Below, in pieces: positions 1-4,614 of a stretch of 6,224 bases of DNA. This DNA is from an uncultured Eubacteriales bacterium (lineage in GTDB: Bacteria > Bacillota > Clostridia > Oscillospirales > Acutalibacteraceae): the NCBI GenBank assembly GCA_934408795.1, contig CAKRVQ010000071.1, positions 1 through 6,224 of the forward strand, given 5' to 3'. A program made the position numbers and the translations under genes. The notes below the pieces were generated by a model. The model made no database searches. It saw only the letters and a list, made by a program, of their open reading frames with translations, and was not told the origin of the DNA. Numbering within the stretch: position 1 is the first letter of the stretch; every line of letters starts with the position of its first letter.

Positions 1-5
1 CTGTC

Positions 6-57
6 GCCCGTTTTTGCGCCCTTCCGAGGAAGGGCGCGCGGCGCTGCCTTCGGTCGG
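6..57 (+). repeat. Small palindromic repeat, family 1, copy A
   Basis: The element reads GCCCGTTTTT, then a perfect hairpin with 10-bp arms GCGCCCTTCC and GGAAGGGCGC (16-25 and 28-37) around GA, then the 20-base tail GCGGCGCTGCCTTCGGTCGG (38-57). The same head and tail occur at 3137-3182 (plus) and 3015-3064 (minus), each with its own hairpin between them. Compared with the 3015-3064 copy, the arm differs by one T/C change matched by an A/G change in the opposite arm, so pairing is kept. It is intergenic and carries no coding capacity. It resembles a REP or MITE-type element; its mobilising enzyme is unknown. Confidence 0.75.
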
Positions 58-124
58 GTTGTTAAGGTACACAACGCTCGGTGCGGGAAATCCATCACCG
101 CTATAGTTTGTGCAAGAGGATAGA

Positions 125-166
125 GCCGCCCGTCGGCGCGCGCTGATGTGCGCGGCGGTGGGCGGC
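125..166. repeat. Imperfect GC-rich hairpin
   Basis: The outer arms GCCGCCC (125-131) and GGGCGGC (160-166) pair perfectly. Pairing then continues through G-T wobbles (132 with 159, 133 with 158) and two further pairs before it becomes irregular. The outer sequence resembles the GCAGGGT-loop hairpin at 4342-4372, but the loop motif itself is absent. It may be a decayed member of that repeat family, or an unrelated GC-rich palindrome. No T-tract follows, so it is not an obvious terminator. Confidence 0.35.
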
Positions 167-219
167 GGGTGAACGGTATGACCTCCGAATACTCGCCGAA
201 ACGGCGGCATCCTTTTTGT

Positions 220-246
220 GGCGCGGCGCGCAGGGTGCGCCGCGCC
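220..246 (+). repeat. GCAGGGT-loop hairpin repeat, family 2, copy 1
   Basis: Perfect 10-bp arms GGCGCGGCGC (220-229) and GCGCCGCGCC (237-246) flank the loop GCAGGGT (230-236). The same loop with differing but still complementary arms recurs at 4342-4372, 4408-4434 and 4452-4476. All four copies carry the loop on the plus strand and all lie between genes. A run of T (213-217) precedes this copy on the plus strand, and no T-tract follows it, so a terminator role is not indicated here. Confidence 0.8.
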
Positions 247-270
247 CGCTGCCGATCATCCGCCGATGTT

Positions 271-310
271 TATAAAAATAACGGGTGAGCGATAATTGAT
301 CGCTCACCCG
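271..310 (-). terminator. Rho-independent terminator of the isomerase-kinase operon
   Basis: Read on the minus strand, a perfect 12-bp stem (arms at 299-310 and 282-293, plus-strand CGGGTGAGCGAT and its complement) with a 5-base loop is followed by a T-rich tail (TTATTTTTATA, positions 281 down to 271). It begins 47 bases after the kinase stop codon. The plus-strand side of the stem has no T-tract, so it should act on minus-strand transcripts only. Confidence 0.85.
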
Positions 311-357
311 AACAGGATGGTCAGAGGCAGCTGTTTTTTAATAAAAGCGGCATGCCG

Positions 358-1485
358 TCAGCTATCTTCGACGGCGGGACGGCATTTGCCAGAGTCGACA
401 AGCGTTTCAAGCTCCTTTAATGATCTCAGCCCGCTAAAGGCGTCGTATTCGGTCACGGCGCAGGCTCCCTCTGCCGCTGCCAGTGCTGCGCAACGCGCAG
501 GATCGCTGCCCCTTAATGCGGCATATAAAAACGCCGCAAGCGAAGAATCCCCCGCGCCTGTCGCACTGAGTACCCGATCAGCCTTGAAACAAGGTTGTGT
601 TCCCTCTTTATCTGCCCATCTTTCGACATTGATGCAAAACCTTTTACCAATGCTTTCTATCGCTTCACGGTCTCCGGTCCTGTAATACATTCCCGAGGTA
701 CCGCACTTGATAAGCACGGTCTTACATCCCATTTTAAGGCATTCTTCCGCCAAAGGCATGACATCTTTTTTCATATCGGCAGCAGCGGATATATCCCCGC
801 CGTCCGAAATCAAGCGCTCATATTTTTCCCTGTTCAGCATAAACAGAAGTTCTTCAAAACTCGGAACAAAAAAATCGGTGAACGGAAGGACCCGTCTCAG
901 GATCGACCTCCAGTCCGCCTTCCCCGCCTCAGATGTCGGATCTACCGCCGCCATATCAAGACCGGTCGCAATTTCTCTTTTCTTTACTCTTTCAAAGAGT
1001 TCGGCAAGCTCCTTACCGTCGTTTTCATACATCCTTCGCATAAGAGTCGGATAGCCGAAATGAAAAAGAACCGCATCGTCAAGGACACTGTCGGGTATGT
1101 CGGATGAACAGAAGGAATTATTTGCCCCGGGATTATGGATGAATATACGGTCGATTCCCGGAATCGCAATCACGACAGAATATGAGGTTTCGGCGGTCTC
1201 GTCGACAAGCAGTCCCGCCACGCCGTTTTCGGCAAGCAGCTCCCCTATCATTGAACCGAAGGCATCCTTTCCCACCTTGCCGCAGAGCATAACATCTGCG
1301 CCGAGTTTGCGGAACGCAAGACCCGTATTTGCCACGCTCCCGCCCGTGTGCACATCGGCGGCACCCACCTGAACAAGCTTGCCCGCTTTTAGTATCTCGC
1401 CCACCCGATCGTATGTGTTTCCGGCAGGGAAAACGGGTGTGATATCAAGGCAGATGTGCCCCGCGGCAATGATCTTTTGCTTCAT
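358..1485 (-). CDS. PfkB-family (ribokinase-like) carbohydrate kinase
   Basis: Predicted cytoplasmic ATP-dependent sugar kinase of 375 residues. The substrate-side PfkB signature is seen at residues 48-63 (GGSVANTGLAFRKLGA). The nucleotide-side signature is ATGAGDSSLAAF at 308-319, with the GAGD anion hole and catalytic base Asp313. Family members are usually about 300-340 residues, so this one is somewhat long. Two family positions deviate: the aspartate that normally opens the DTTGAGD motif is Ser307, and the Asn of the NxxE magnesium motif appears as Ser209 (PSFEE, 208-212). The start is supported by AAGGGAGG six bases upstream. It lies 106 bp downstream of the isomerase gene on the same strand and ends at a terminator, so cotranscription is likely. 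By context it would phosphorylate the ketose made by the isomerase. The substrate cannot be read from sequence; ribokinase, fructokinase and ketogluconate kinase are all in this superfamily. Confidence 0.9.
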   Translation of the reverse strand: MKQKIIAAGHICLDITPVFPAGNTYDRVGEILKAGKLVQVGAADVHTGGSVANTGLAFRKLGADVMLCGKVGKDAFGSMIGELLAENGVAGLLVDETAETSYSVVIAIPGIDRIFIHNPGANNSFCSSDIPDSVLDDAVLFHFGYPTLMRRMYENDGKELAELFERVKKREIATGLDMAAVDPTSEAGKADWRSILRRVLPFTDFFVPSFEELLFMLNREKYERLISDGGDISAAADMKKDVMPLAEECLKMGCKTVLIKCGTSGMYYRTGDREAIESIGKRFCINVERWADKEGTQPCFKADRVLSATGAGDSSLAAFLYAALRGSDPARCAALAAAEGACAVTEYDAFSGLRSLKELETLVDSGKCRPAVEDS

Positions 1486-1591
1486 TGATTGCCTCCCTTA
1501 TGTATCGGAGTTGTCGTCGGTTTAATGTGTCAAATCGCATAAGGCATTACAACCGCCCGTCGGCTTTCCCATACACATATATGTAAGGTCG
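1486..1591 (-). other. Operon spacer between isomerase and kinase genes
   Basis: This 106-bp spacer contains the kinase ribosome binding site (1492-1499) and a 10-bp perfect palindrome ACATATATGT (1575-1584) just after the isomerase stop codon. It also contains an isolated minus-strand TTGACA (1528-1533) that has no matching -10 at usual spacing. There is no terminator, which favours readthrough from the isomerase gene. Confidence 0.5.
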
Positions 1592-2620
1592 TTATATACC
1601 CATGAGAAGGTTCATAGTATACATCTCAAGCTGCTCAAATTTCCTTTCGGATATAAGTTTGTCGGTATATGCATAATCCCATTTATCGACCTTCTGCTCA
1701 AGCGCCTTAAAGATCGCAAGAGAGTTTTTAAGATGCTCATATCCGTCCTCATCCGATGTTGTGCGCATAGCCTTAACATCCAGACCGACATATCCCTTTT
1801 CCCAGTATTTATTCTCGACCAGCACCTTGACCTGGTTAAATGCACTGCGAAGATTCTCTACGCCGAAAGATTTATCCTGATCGTAACGTATCCCGTTCTG
1901 GTCGTTAAGATGTACCGTAAAGAGCTTATCAAAGGCAAGTGCAAATCCTATTTCGTCAGAAGGGTCAAGTCCTGCCAGCACCGCGTGCGCCGACTCAAGA
2001 TTTCCTCCCACGCGTTTCGGATCGATCGTTGCAGATGATACGCCCATAACATGGCCCATCGTACCGCATATTGAGCGATCGATCGGCTCGTTCGGTTTCG
2101 GCTCTATGCAGACGCGTATATGCGGATCGTAGGAGAGCATTTTATTGATGGCATCTACCAGCTGCTTTGTCGCCCAAACGGGGCTCTTGCTCTCTGCGCA
2201 AAGCGTTCCCTCGCGTGCAAGCCACAAGACAATAAGATCACAACCGAGTGCGTTTGCAATGTCTATGGAGCGGTATGCACGCCAGAGCGCAAATTCGCGG
2301 TCCTCGCTGTTACTGCTCATAAATCCGCCGTCAACGGTATGCGGATCCATCCACAGGCGGGGAGCCACAAACTCTGCCTTGAGACCGTATTTGTCAAGAA
2401 GCTTTTTAACTCCTTCGGCATATGACCTGATCTCTTCGTCGGTCATATTATTCATATCGGGGACGGCATCATCGTCATGGAACTGAACTGCGGAAAATCC
2501 GAGCTCGGCAAACTTTGCAAATTTTGTTTCAAGGTCGATAGGTTTACGGGTCTCGGGTCCGTACGAATCGGCGCCTGTGTGAACATTCCAGGGACCGACC
2601 GAGAATTTGAATTTCGACAT
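1592..2620 (-). CDS. Xylose isomerase-family TIM-barrel sugar isomerase
   Basis: A 342-residue cytoplasmic protein that follows the actinobacterial (class I) xylose isomerase pattern along its length. Matching features are FHDDD (47-51; catalytic His48 and Asp51), LWLAREG (132-138; Trp133), IEPKPNEP (172-179; metal ligand Glu173 and Lys175), NLESAHAVLAGL (207-218; ligands Glu209 and His212), QNGIRYDQD (241-249; Asp247 and Asp249) and LDVKAMR (280-286; Asp281 and Lys283). The enzyme family interconverts aldoses and ketoses by a hydride shift using two divalent metals. Oddities: the family's metal-1 aspartate (Asp245 in Streptomyces XylA) is His237 here; the substrate-pocket Phe94 position is Trp90; and the C-terminal arm that embraces the partner subunit is about 45 residues shorter. 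AAAGGAGG sits 8 bases before the ATG. It is the first gene of the operon, divergent from an AraC-type regulator. Xylose may not be the substrate, so I give no symbol. Confidence 0.88.
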   Translation of the reverse strand: MSKFKFSVGPWNVHTGADSYGPETRKPIDLETKFAKFAELGFSAVQFHDDDAVPDMNNMTDEEIRSYAEGVKKLLDKYGLKAEFVAPRLWMDPHTVDGGFMSSNSEDREFALWRAYRSIDIANALGCDLIVLWLAREGTLCAESKSPVWATKQLVDAINKMLSYDPHIRVCIEPKPNEPIDRSICGTMGHVMGVSSATIDPKRVGGNLESAHAVLAGLDPSDEIGFALAFDKLFTVHLNDQNGIRYDQDKSFGVENLRSAFNQVKVLVENKYWEKGYVGLDVKAMRTTSDEDGYEHLKNSLAIFKALEQKVDKWDYAYTDKLISERKFEQLEMYTMNLLMGI

Positions 2621-2666
2621 CGGAATATCCTCCTTTATTCTGCCGTCTGCGCGGCGTTCTACGGAT

Positions 2667-2672
2667 ATTATA
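2667..2672 (-). promoter_or_regulatory. -10 element of the isomerase-kinase operon promoter
   Basis: The minus strand reads TATAAT here, giving a predicted start near 2660 and a leader of about 40 bases. At 17-18 bp spacing the -35 position reads GGAAGG or TGGAAG, a poor match to TTGACA. A good -10 without a -35 is typical of promoters that need an activator. The nearest proposed AraC half-site begins at 2699, about -39. Confidence 0.55.
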
Positions 2673-2698
2673 AGATCGTCTCCCCGTTCCCTTCCAGC

Positions 2699-2730
2699 AT
2701 TTGTTTGACTCGGTTACACGATTAGTTTGC
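2699..2730. promoter_or_regulatory. Candidate AraC-type operator, promoter-proximal direct repeat
   Basis: ATTTGTTTGA (2699-2708) and ATTAGTTTGC (2721-2730) are direct repeats 22 bp apart, about two helical turns. Relative to the predicted operon start near 2660 they span about -39 to -70. AraC-family activators such as XylS bind paired direct repeats about 21 bp apart in that zone. That this regulator binds here is inference. Confidence 0.5.
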
Positions 2731-2840
2731 GATTGATTTTTAAAAGCCATAGCTGCGGCAGTGCGCAAACGGTAACGATATGTATAATAACTTTTTTGTA
2801 ATATAAACATAACGACATTACCGAGCTGACAAAAAAGCCC

Positions 2841-2873
2841 ATTAGTTTGATCAAAATTATATGATTTGTTTGC
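2841..2873. promoter_or_regulatory. Candidate AraC-type operator, distal direct repeat
   Basis: ATTAGTTTGA (2841-2850) and ATTTGTTTGC (2864-2873) repeat the same decamer 23 bp apart. The pair sits about 140 bp upstream of the promoter-proximal pair and about 20 bp before the -35 of the regulator's own promoter. It could serve the regulator gene, or hold a loop with the other pair as in the araBAD system. Confidence 0.45.
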
Positions 2874-2892
2874 TCTCTTCGTTTTGATTCTG

Positions 2893-2922
2893 TTGACACA
2901 AGGCGGCGGATCATTCTATAAT
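2893..2922 (+). promoter_or_regulatory. Consensus sigma-A promoter facing the AraC-type regulator
   Basis: Perfect TTGACA (2893-2898) and perfect TATAAT (2917-2922) are separated by 18 bp. The predicted start is near 2929, so the transcript would have a leader of about 340 bases that includes the inverted repeat pair. No other plus-strand gene lies between it and the regulator. Confidence 0.7.
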
Positions 2923-2930
2923 AAGTTTGC
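2921..2930. promoter_or_regulatory. Candidate half-site overlapping the regulator's -10 and start
   Basis: ATAAGTTTGC is a fifth copy of the decamer found at 2699, 2721, 2841 and 2864. It overlaps the last two bases of the TATAAT and the likely transcription start. Binding there would block the promoter, consistent with autorepression. This is inference from position only. Confidence 0.35.
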
Positions 2931-3001
2931 AGTCGCATGAGCGAAACAAGGTCATCATAAGCGGGGCCGACAGACTCAGGCTGACGCACATTCGAACCCT
3001 G

Positions 3002-3010
3002 TGGTATAAT
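3002..3010 (+). promoter_or_regulatory. Extended -10 promoter candidate before the repeat pair
   Basis: TGGTATAAT fits the extended -10 form TGnTATAAT. CTGACG (2981-2986), 18 bp upstream, is a weak -35 match. Transcription would start near 3017, at the edge of the inverted repeat, and run towards the regulator. It could be a second regulator promoter, or sequence brought in with the repeat. Confidence 0.4.
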
Positions 3011-3014
3011 AAAT

Positions 3015-3064
3015 CGACCGAAGGCAGCGCCGCGCGCCCTCCCTCGGGAGGGCGCAAAACGGGC
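3015..3064 (-). repeat. Small palindromic repeat, family 1, copy C
   Basis: On the minus strand this reads GCCCGTTTT, then a perfect hairpin (arms 3046-3055 and 3034-3043, 10 bp, two bases between), then the family tail, identical to copy A over 19 bases (3033 down to 3015). It points away from copy B (3137-3182), so the two tails face outward. The hairpin arms differ from copy A by one paired substitution. Confidence 0.8.
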
Positions 3065-3136
3065 ATCAAAGTGAGCTGCGGGAATGCAGATCCGTCGTAA
3101 AAATCAGGACTCTTCGGAAAATAGAAGCGTACCGTT

Positions 3137-3182
3137 GCCCGTTTGCCACGCCTTCGGCGTGGGCGGCGCTGCCTTCGGTCGG
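3137..3182 (+). repeat. Small palindromic repeat, family 1, copy B
   Basis: It has the family head GCCCGTTT and the 20-base tail GCGGCGCTGCCTTCGGTCGG (3163-3182, identical to copy A). The hairpin between them is unrelated: a 7-bp stem CCACGCC and GGCGTGG with loop TTC (3146-3162). With copy C it forms an inverted repeat whose arms (3015-3033 and 3163-3181, 19 bp) could pair in the regulator's leader RNA. Confidence 0.8.
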
Positions 3183-3251
3183 CTTATACTGACGAGAATT
3201 ATCCGACGGGAGTCGAACCCGACATGTGCGGCATATTTCGTCCGCCCGTAC

Positions 3252-3259
3252 AAAGGAGA
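3252..3259 (+). promoter_or_regulatory. Ribosome binding site that fixes the regulator start
   Basis: AAAGGAGA lies seven bases before the ATG at 3267. The in-frame ATG at 3084 has no such site, and its extra 61 codons run through the repeat at 3137-3182, so 3267 is preferred. Confidence 0.8.
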
Positions 3260-3266
3260 GTTAAAT

Positions 3267-4244
3267 ATGGCAAGGGAATATGAGATAGTTTCCCATGGTT
3301 TGCTCCGCTATATGAATATATTTATCGTGAAACTGGTACACCGAACCGTACATATTCACCGCGAGATTGAGATCGGTATGGTATTGGACGGCTCTTTGAT
3401 ACTTACCTGCGGAGGCAGGAGACATGAATTCAAGAAGGGCGACATATATTATGTAAACCAACTTGAGCCGCATGAATTCGACTCCGCGAACGGCGATGCC
3501 GTTATAATGTCTATGCAGCTCGCACCCGGAGCATTGGAAGGTCTGATCCCCGATTTCGGCAGCTATCGGATGAATAACTGCGTTTCTCTCCGATCCGGTC
3601 TTGAATCGGAAGAAGATGTATATCTTCTCCTGTCCTTTTTGTTTTGTGAAGCCGCCTGTTCCTATCTCGGTCGGAATCCCGATTTTGAATTCTCATGTTT
3701 ACGCGGGGTATCCGAAATGTTCTTCCTTATGAAAAAGCATATTCCGTCGTTCGGTCGGGCACGCGATTCAAGTGAAACAAAAAGACAGAAAGAGCGGATC
3801 CTCTCTATTACCGACTGTATCGACAAGAATTTTACCGGCAAGCTGCTGCTTGATGATATTGCGCGCGAAGAGAAGCTTTCGATGACTTATTTGTCGCATC
3901 TGTTCAAAAGGACCTTGGGTGTTTCTTTTCAGGAATATCTTAAAGAGAAGCGATTTGAATACGCCTGTAATCTTATTGCGACCACCGATCGAACCATACT
4001 TGATATCAGTGTCAGCAGCGGGTTTTCGGATGTGCGATATCTTGCCCGTGCCTTTAAGGAAAGATATGACTGCACCCCCAAGCAATACCGCGCAGACGCA
4101 AAGGGAGAAAGCAGAAATGATAGGGCATCGAATGACAGTTTGCAGCAATTCTACTCGGAGGCGGGCAGTCTGAACCTTCTCGTCCCGATAAAGGAGTCTC
4201 TTCGTGAAAGGGTCGGCGGTTTGAACATTACCGATATTCTATGA
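3267..4244 (+). CDS. AraC-family transcriptional regulator
   Basis: A 325-residue DNA-binding regulator. Residues about 15-90 form an AraC-type cupin sensor, with HIHREIEI (29-36), a GDIYYVNQLEPHEF stretch (58-71) and alternating short strands. Residues about 90-170 are a linker or helical dimerisation region. The C-terminal double helix-turn-helix runs from about 177 to 276. Its first helix pair lies around LLLDDIAREEKLSMTYLSHLF (193-213). The second contains TILDISVSSGFSD (243-255) and ends in the family signature YLARAFKERYDCTPKQYR (258-275). About 50 further polar residues follow the DNA-binding domain; most family members end soon after it. It is divergent from the isomerase-kinase operon and is the natural candidate to control it, probably sensing the sugar through the cupin. 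A consensus promoter (2893-2922) and a long leader precede it. The ligand cannot be inferred. Confidence 0.92.
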   Translation: MAREYEIVSHGLLRYMNIFIVKLVHRTVHIHREIEIGMVLDGSLILTCGGRRHEFKKGDIYYVNQLEPHEFDSANGDAVIMSMQLAPGALEGLIPDFGSYRMNNCVSLRSGLESEEDVYLLLSFLFCEAACSYLGRNPDFEFSCLRGVSEMFFLMKKHIPSFGRARDSSETKRQKERILSITDCIDKNFTGKLLLDDIAREEKLSMTYLSHLFKRTLGVSFQEYLKEKRFEYACNLIATTDRTILDISVSSGFSDVRYLARAFKERYDCTPKQYRADAKGESRNDRASNDSLQQFYSEAGSLNLLVPIKESLRERVGGLNITDIL

Positions 4245-4341
4245 TCTTATTCTCCTTCTGCGAGCCCGATCGAACGGCGCCCCGCGTTTTCCGACAAAAA
4301 ACGACCTTTGCCGCAGTGTGGCGGACAGTTAACAAGGTGTA

Positions 4342-4372
4342 CGCCCGTCGCGCGCAGGGTGCGCGGCGGGCG
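4342..4372 (+). repeat. GCAGGGT-loop hairpin repeat, family 2, copy 2
   Basis: Arms CGCCCGTCGCGC (4342-4353) and GCGCGGCGGGCG (4361-4372) pair over 12 bp with one T-G wobble around the loop GCAGGGT (4354-4360). At the fifth pair from the loop this copy has C-G where the other three have G-C, so both bases changed together. Confidence 0.8.
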
Positions 4373-4407
4373 GTGCGCGGGGTGTGACATGAGCAGTGAT
4401 GAGTTTG

Positions 4408-4434
4408 TAGGCGGCGCGCAGGGTGCGCCGCCTA
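4408..4434 (+). repeat. GCAGGGT-loop hairpin repeat, family 2, copy 3
   Basis: Arms TAGGCGGCGC (4408-4417) and GCGCCGCCTA (4425-4434) pair perfectly over 10 bp around the loop GCAGGGT (4418-4424). It is followed by TAATATTG, not a T-tract. It shares the innermost arm bases with copies 1 and 4 and differs further out while keeping complementarity. Confidence 0.8.
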
Positions 4435-4451
4435 TAATATTGCGGTGAGCT

Positions 4452-4480
4452 AAGCGGCGCGCAGGGTGCGCCGCTTTTTT
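4452..4480 (+). terminator. GCAGGGT-loop hairpin, copy 4, with T-tract: possible terminator
   Basis: Arms AAGCGGCGC (4452-4460) and GCGCCGCTT (4468-4476) pair over 9 bp around the loop GCAGGGT (4461-4467), and the stem runs into six T (4475-4480). This is the only copy of the family with a terminator-like tail. It lies 207 bases after the regulator stop codon and could end that transcript before the stronger stem-loop at 4498-4546. Confidence 0.6.
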
Positions 4481-4497
4481 GGGCTTGGCGCGGAAAC

Positions 4498-4546
4498 AAA
4501 AAAAAGCCCCTTGTGAATACTTAATTGTATTCGCAAGGGGCTTTTT
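4498..4546. terminator. Bidirectional terminator between regulator and protease
   Basis: The stem pairs 4501-4520 with 4527-4546 over 20 bp with a single T-G wobble (4514 with 4533) and a 6-base loop TTAATT. The minus-strand side ends in eight T (4505 down to 4498), fitting termination of the protease gene that stops at 4615. The plus-strand side ends in five T and can also stop transcripts from the regulator. Confidence 0.88.
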
Positions 4547-4614
4547 ACTGTGCTATGGGAGGAATCGGTCAGCGGGAGTCGACAAAGTATTCGACTATCA
4601 TCGGTCCGACCGAC

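Larger units (their letters stand above)
1..357. other. Gene-free region with GC-rich hairpin repeats, left edge
   Basis: No credible gene is seen here. The only open frames are short, arginine- and alanine-rich translations of GC-rich palindromes, without a ribosome binding site. In order the region holds a palindromic repeat (6-57), an imperfect GC-rich hairpin (125-166), a small hairpin CGCCG AAA CGGCG (194-206), one copy of the GCAGGGT-loop hairpin repeat (220-246) and the terminator of the sugar operon (271-310). Positions 58-124 show nothing I recognise. Any neighbouring gene to the left lies outside the window. Confidence 0.7.
2621..3266. other. Divergent regulatory region between sugar operon and regulator
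   Basis: This 646-bp region has no gene. Its left part (about 2700-2960) is AT-rich and holds the operon promoter -10 (2667-2672), five copies of a decamer proposed as AraC-type half-sites (between 2699 and 2930) and a consensus sigma-A promoter facing the regulator (2893-2922). Its right part (about 3000-3185) holds an extended -10 promoter candidate and an inverted pair of small palindromic repeats. The last 80 bases lead to the regulator's ribosome binding site. Confidence 0.7.
4245..4614. other. Gene-free region between convergent regulator and protease genes
   Basis: No coding region is supported. Positions 4245-4340 show nothing I recognise. Three GCAGGGT-loop hairpins follow (4342-4372, 4408-4434, 4452-4476), then a strong stem-loop terminator (4498-4546). 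The last stretch before the protease stop codon contains two small palindromes: AGTCGA with TCGACT (4577-4596) and TCGGTC C GACCGA (4601-4613, the final base abutting the stop region). Confidence 0.65.

Noticed and set aside
101..307. Small minus-strand open frame at the left edge
   Set aside because: It is an arginine-rich translation of GC-rich hairpins and runs through the operon terminator; no ribosome binding site was seen.
1528..1533. Minus-strand TTGACA as an internal promoter for the kinase gene
   Set aside because: No TATAAT-like hexamer lies 16-19 bp downstream; GATACA is about 21 bp away and weak. Cotranscription from the isomerase gene is simpler.
2783..2788. Plus-strand TATAAT as an extra promoter
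   Set aside because: It has no -35 at usual spacing, no extended TGn element and no gene directly behind it; the region is AT-rich enough for chance matches.
2856..2861. Minus-strand TATAAT as a second operon promoter
   Set aside because: The -35 position reads AAACGA, and the hexamer lies between two proposed half-sites. The leader would be over 200 bases, so it is less likely than 2667-2672.
2714..2989. Minus-strand open frames in the divergent intergenic region
   Set aside because: They have no ribosome binding site or recognisable domain, and they cover the promoters and proposed operators.
3200..3225. tRNA T-arm-like sequence (minus strand GGGTTCGACTCCC)
   Set aside because: The box matches a T-loop, but the stem has a T-T mismatch and no matching acceptor, anticodon or D arm is found. 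A similar GTTCGAA at 2990-3000 (minus) also fails.
3084..3266. N-terminal extension of the AraC-type regulator from the upstream ATG
   Set aside because: The extra 61 codons run through a palindromic repeat, lack a ribosome binding site and give no family-like sequence. A strong site precedes the ATG at 3267.
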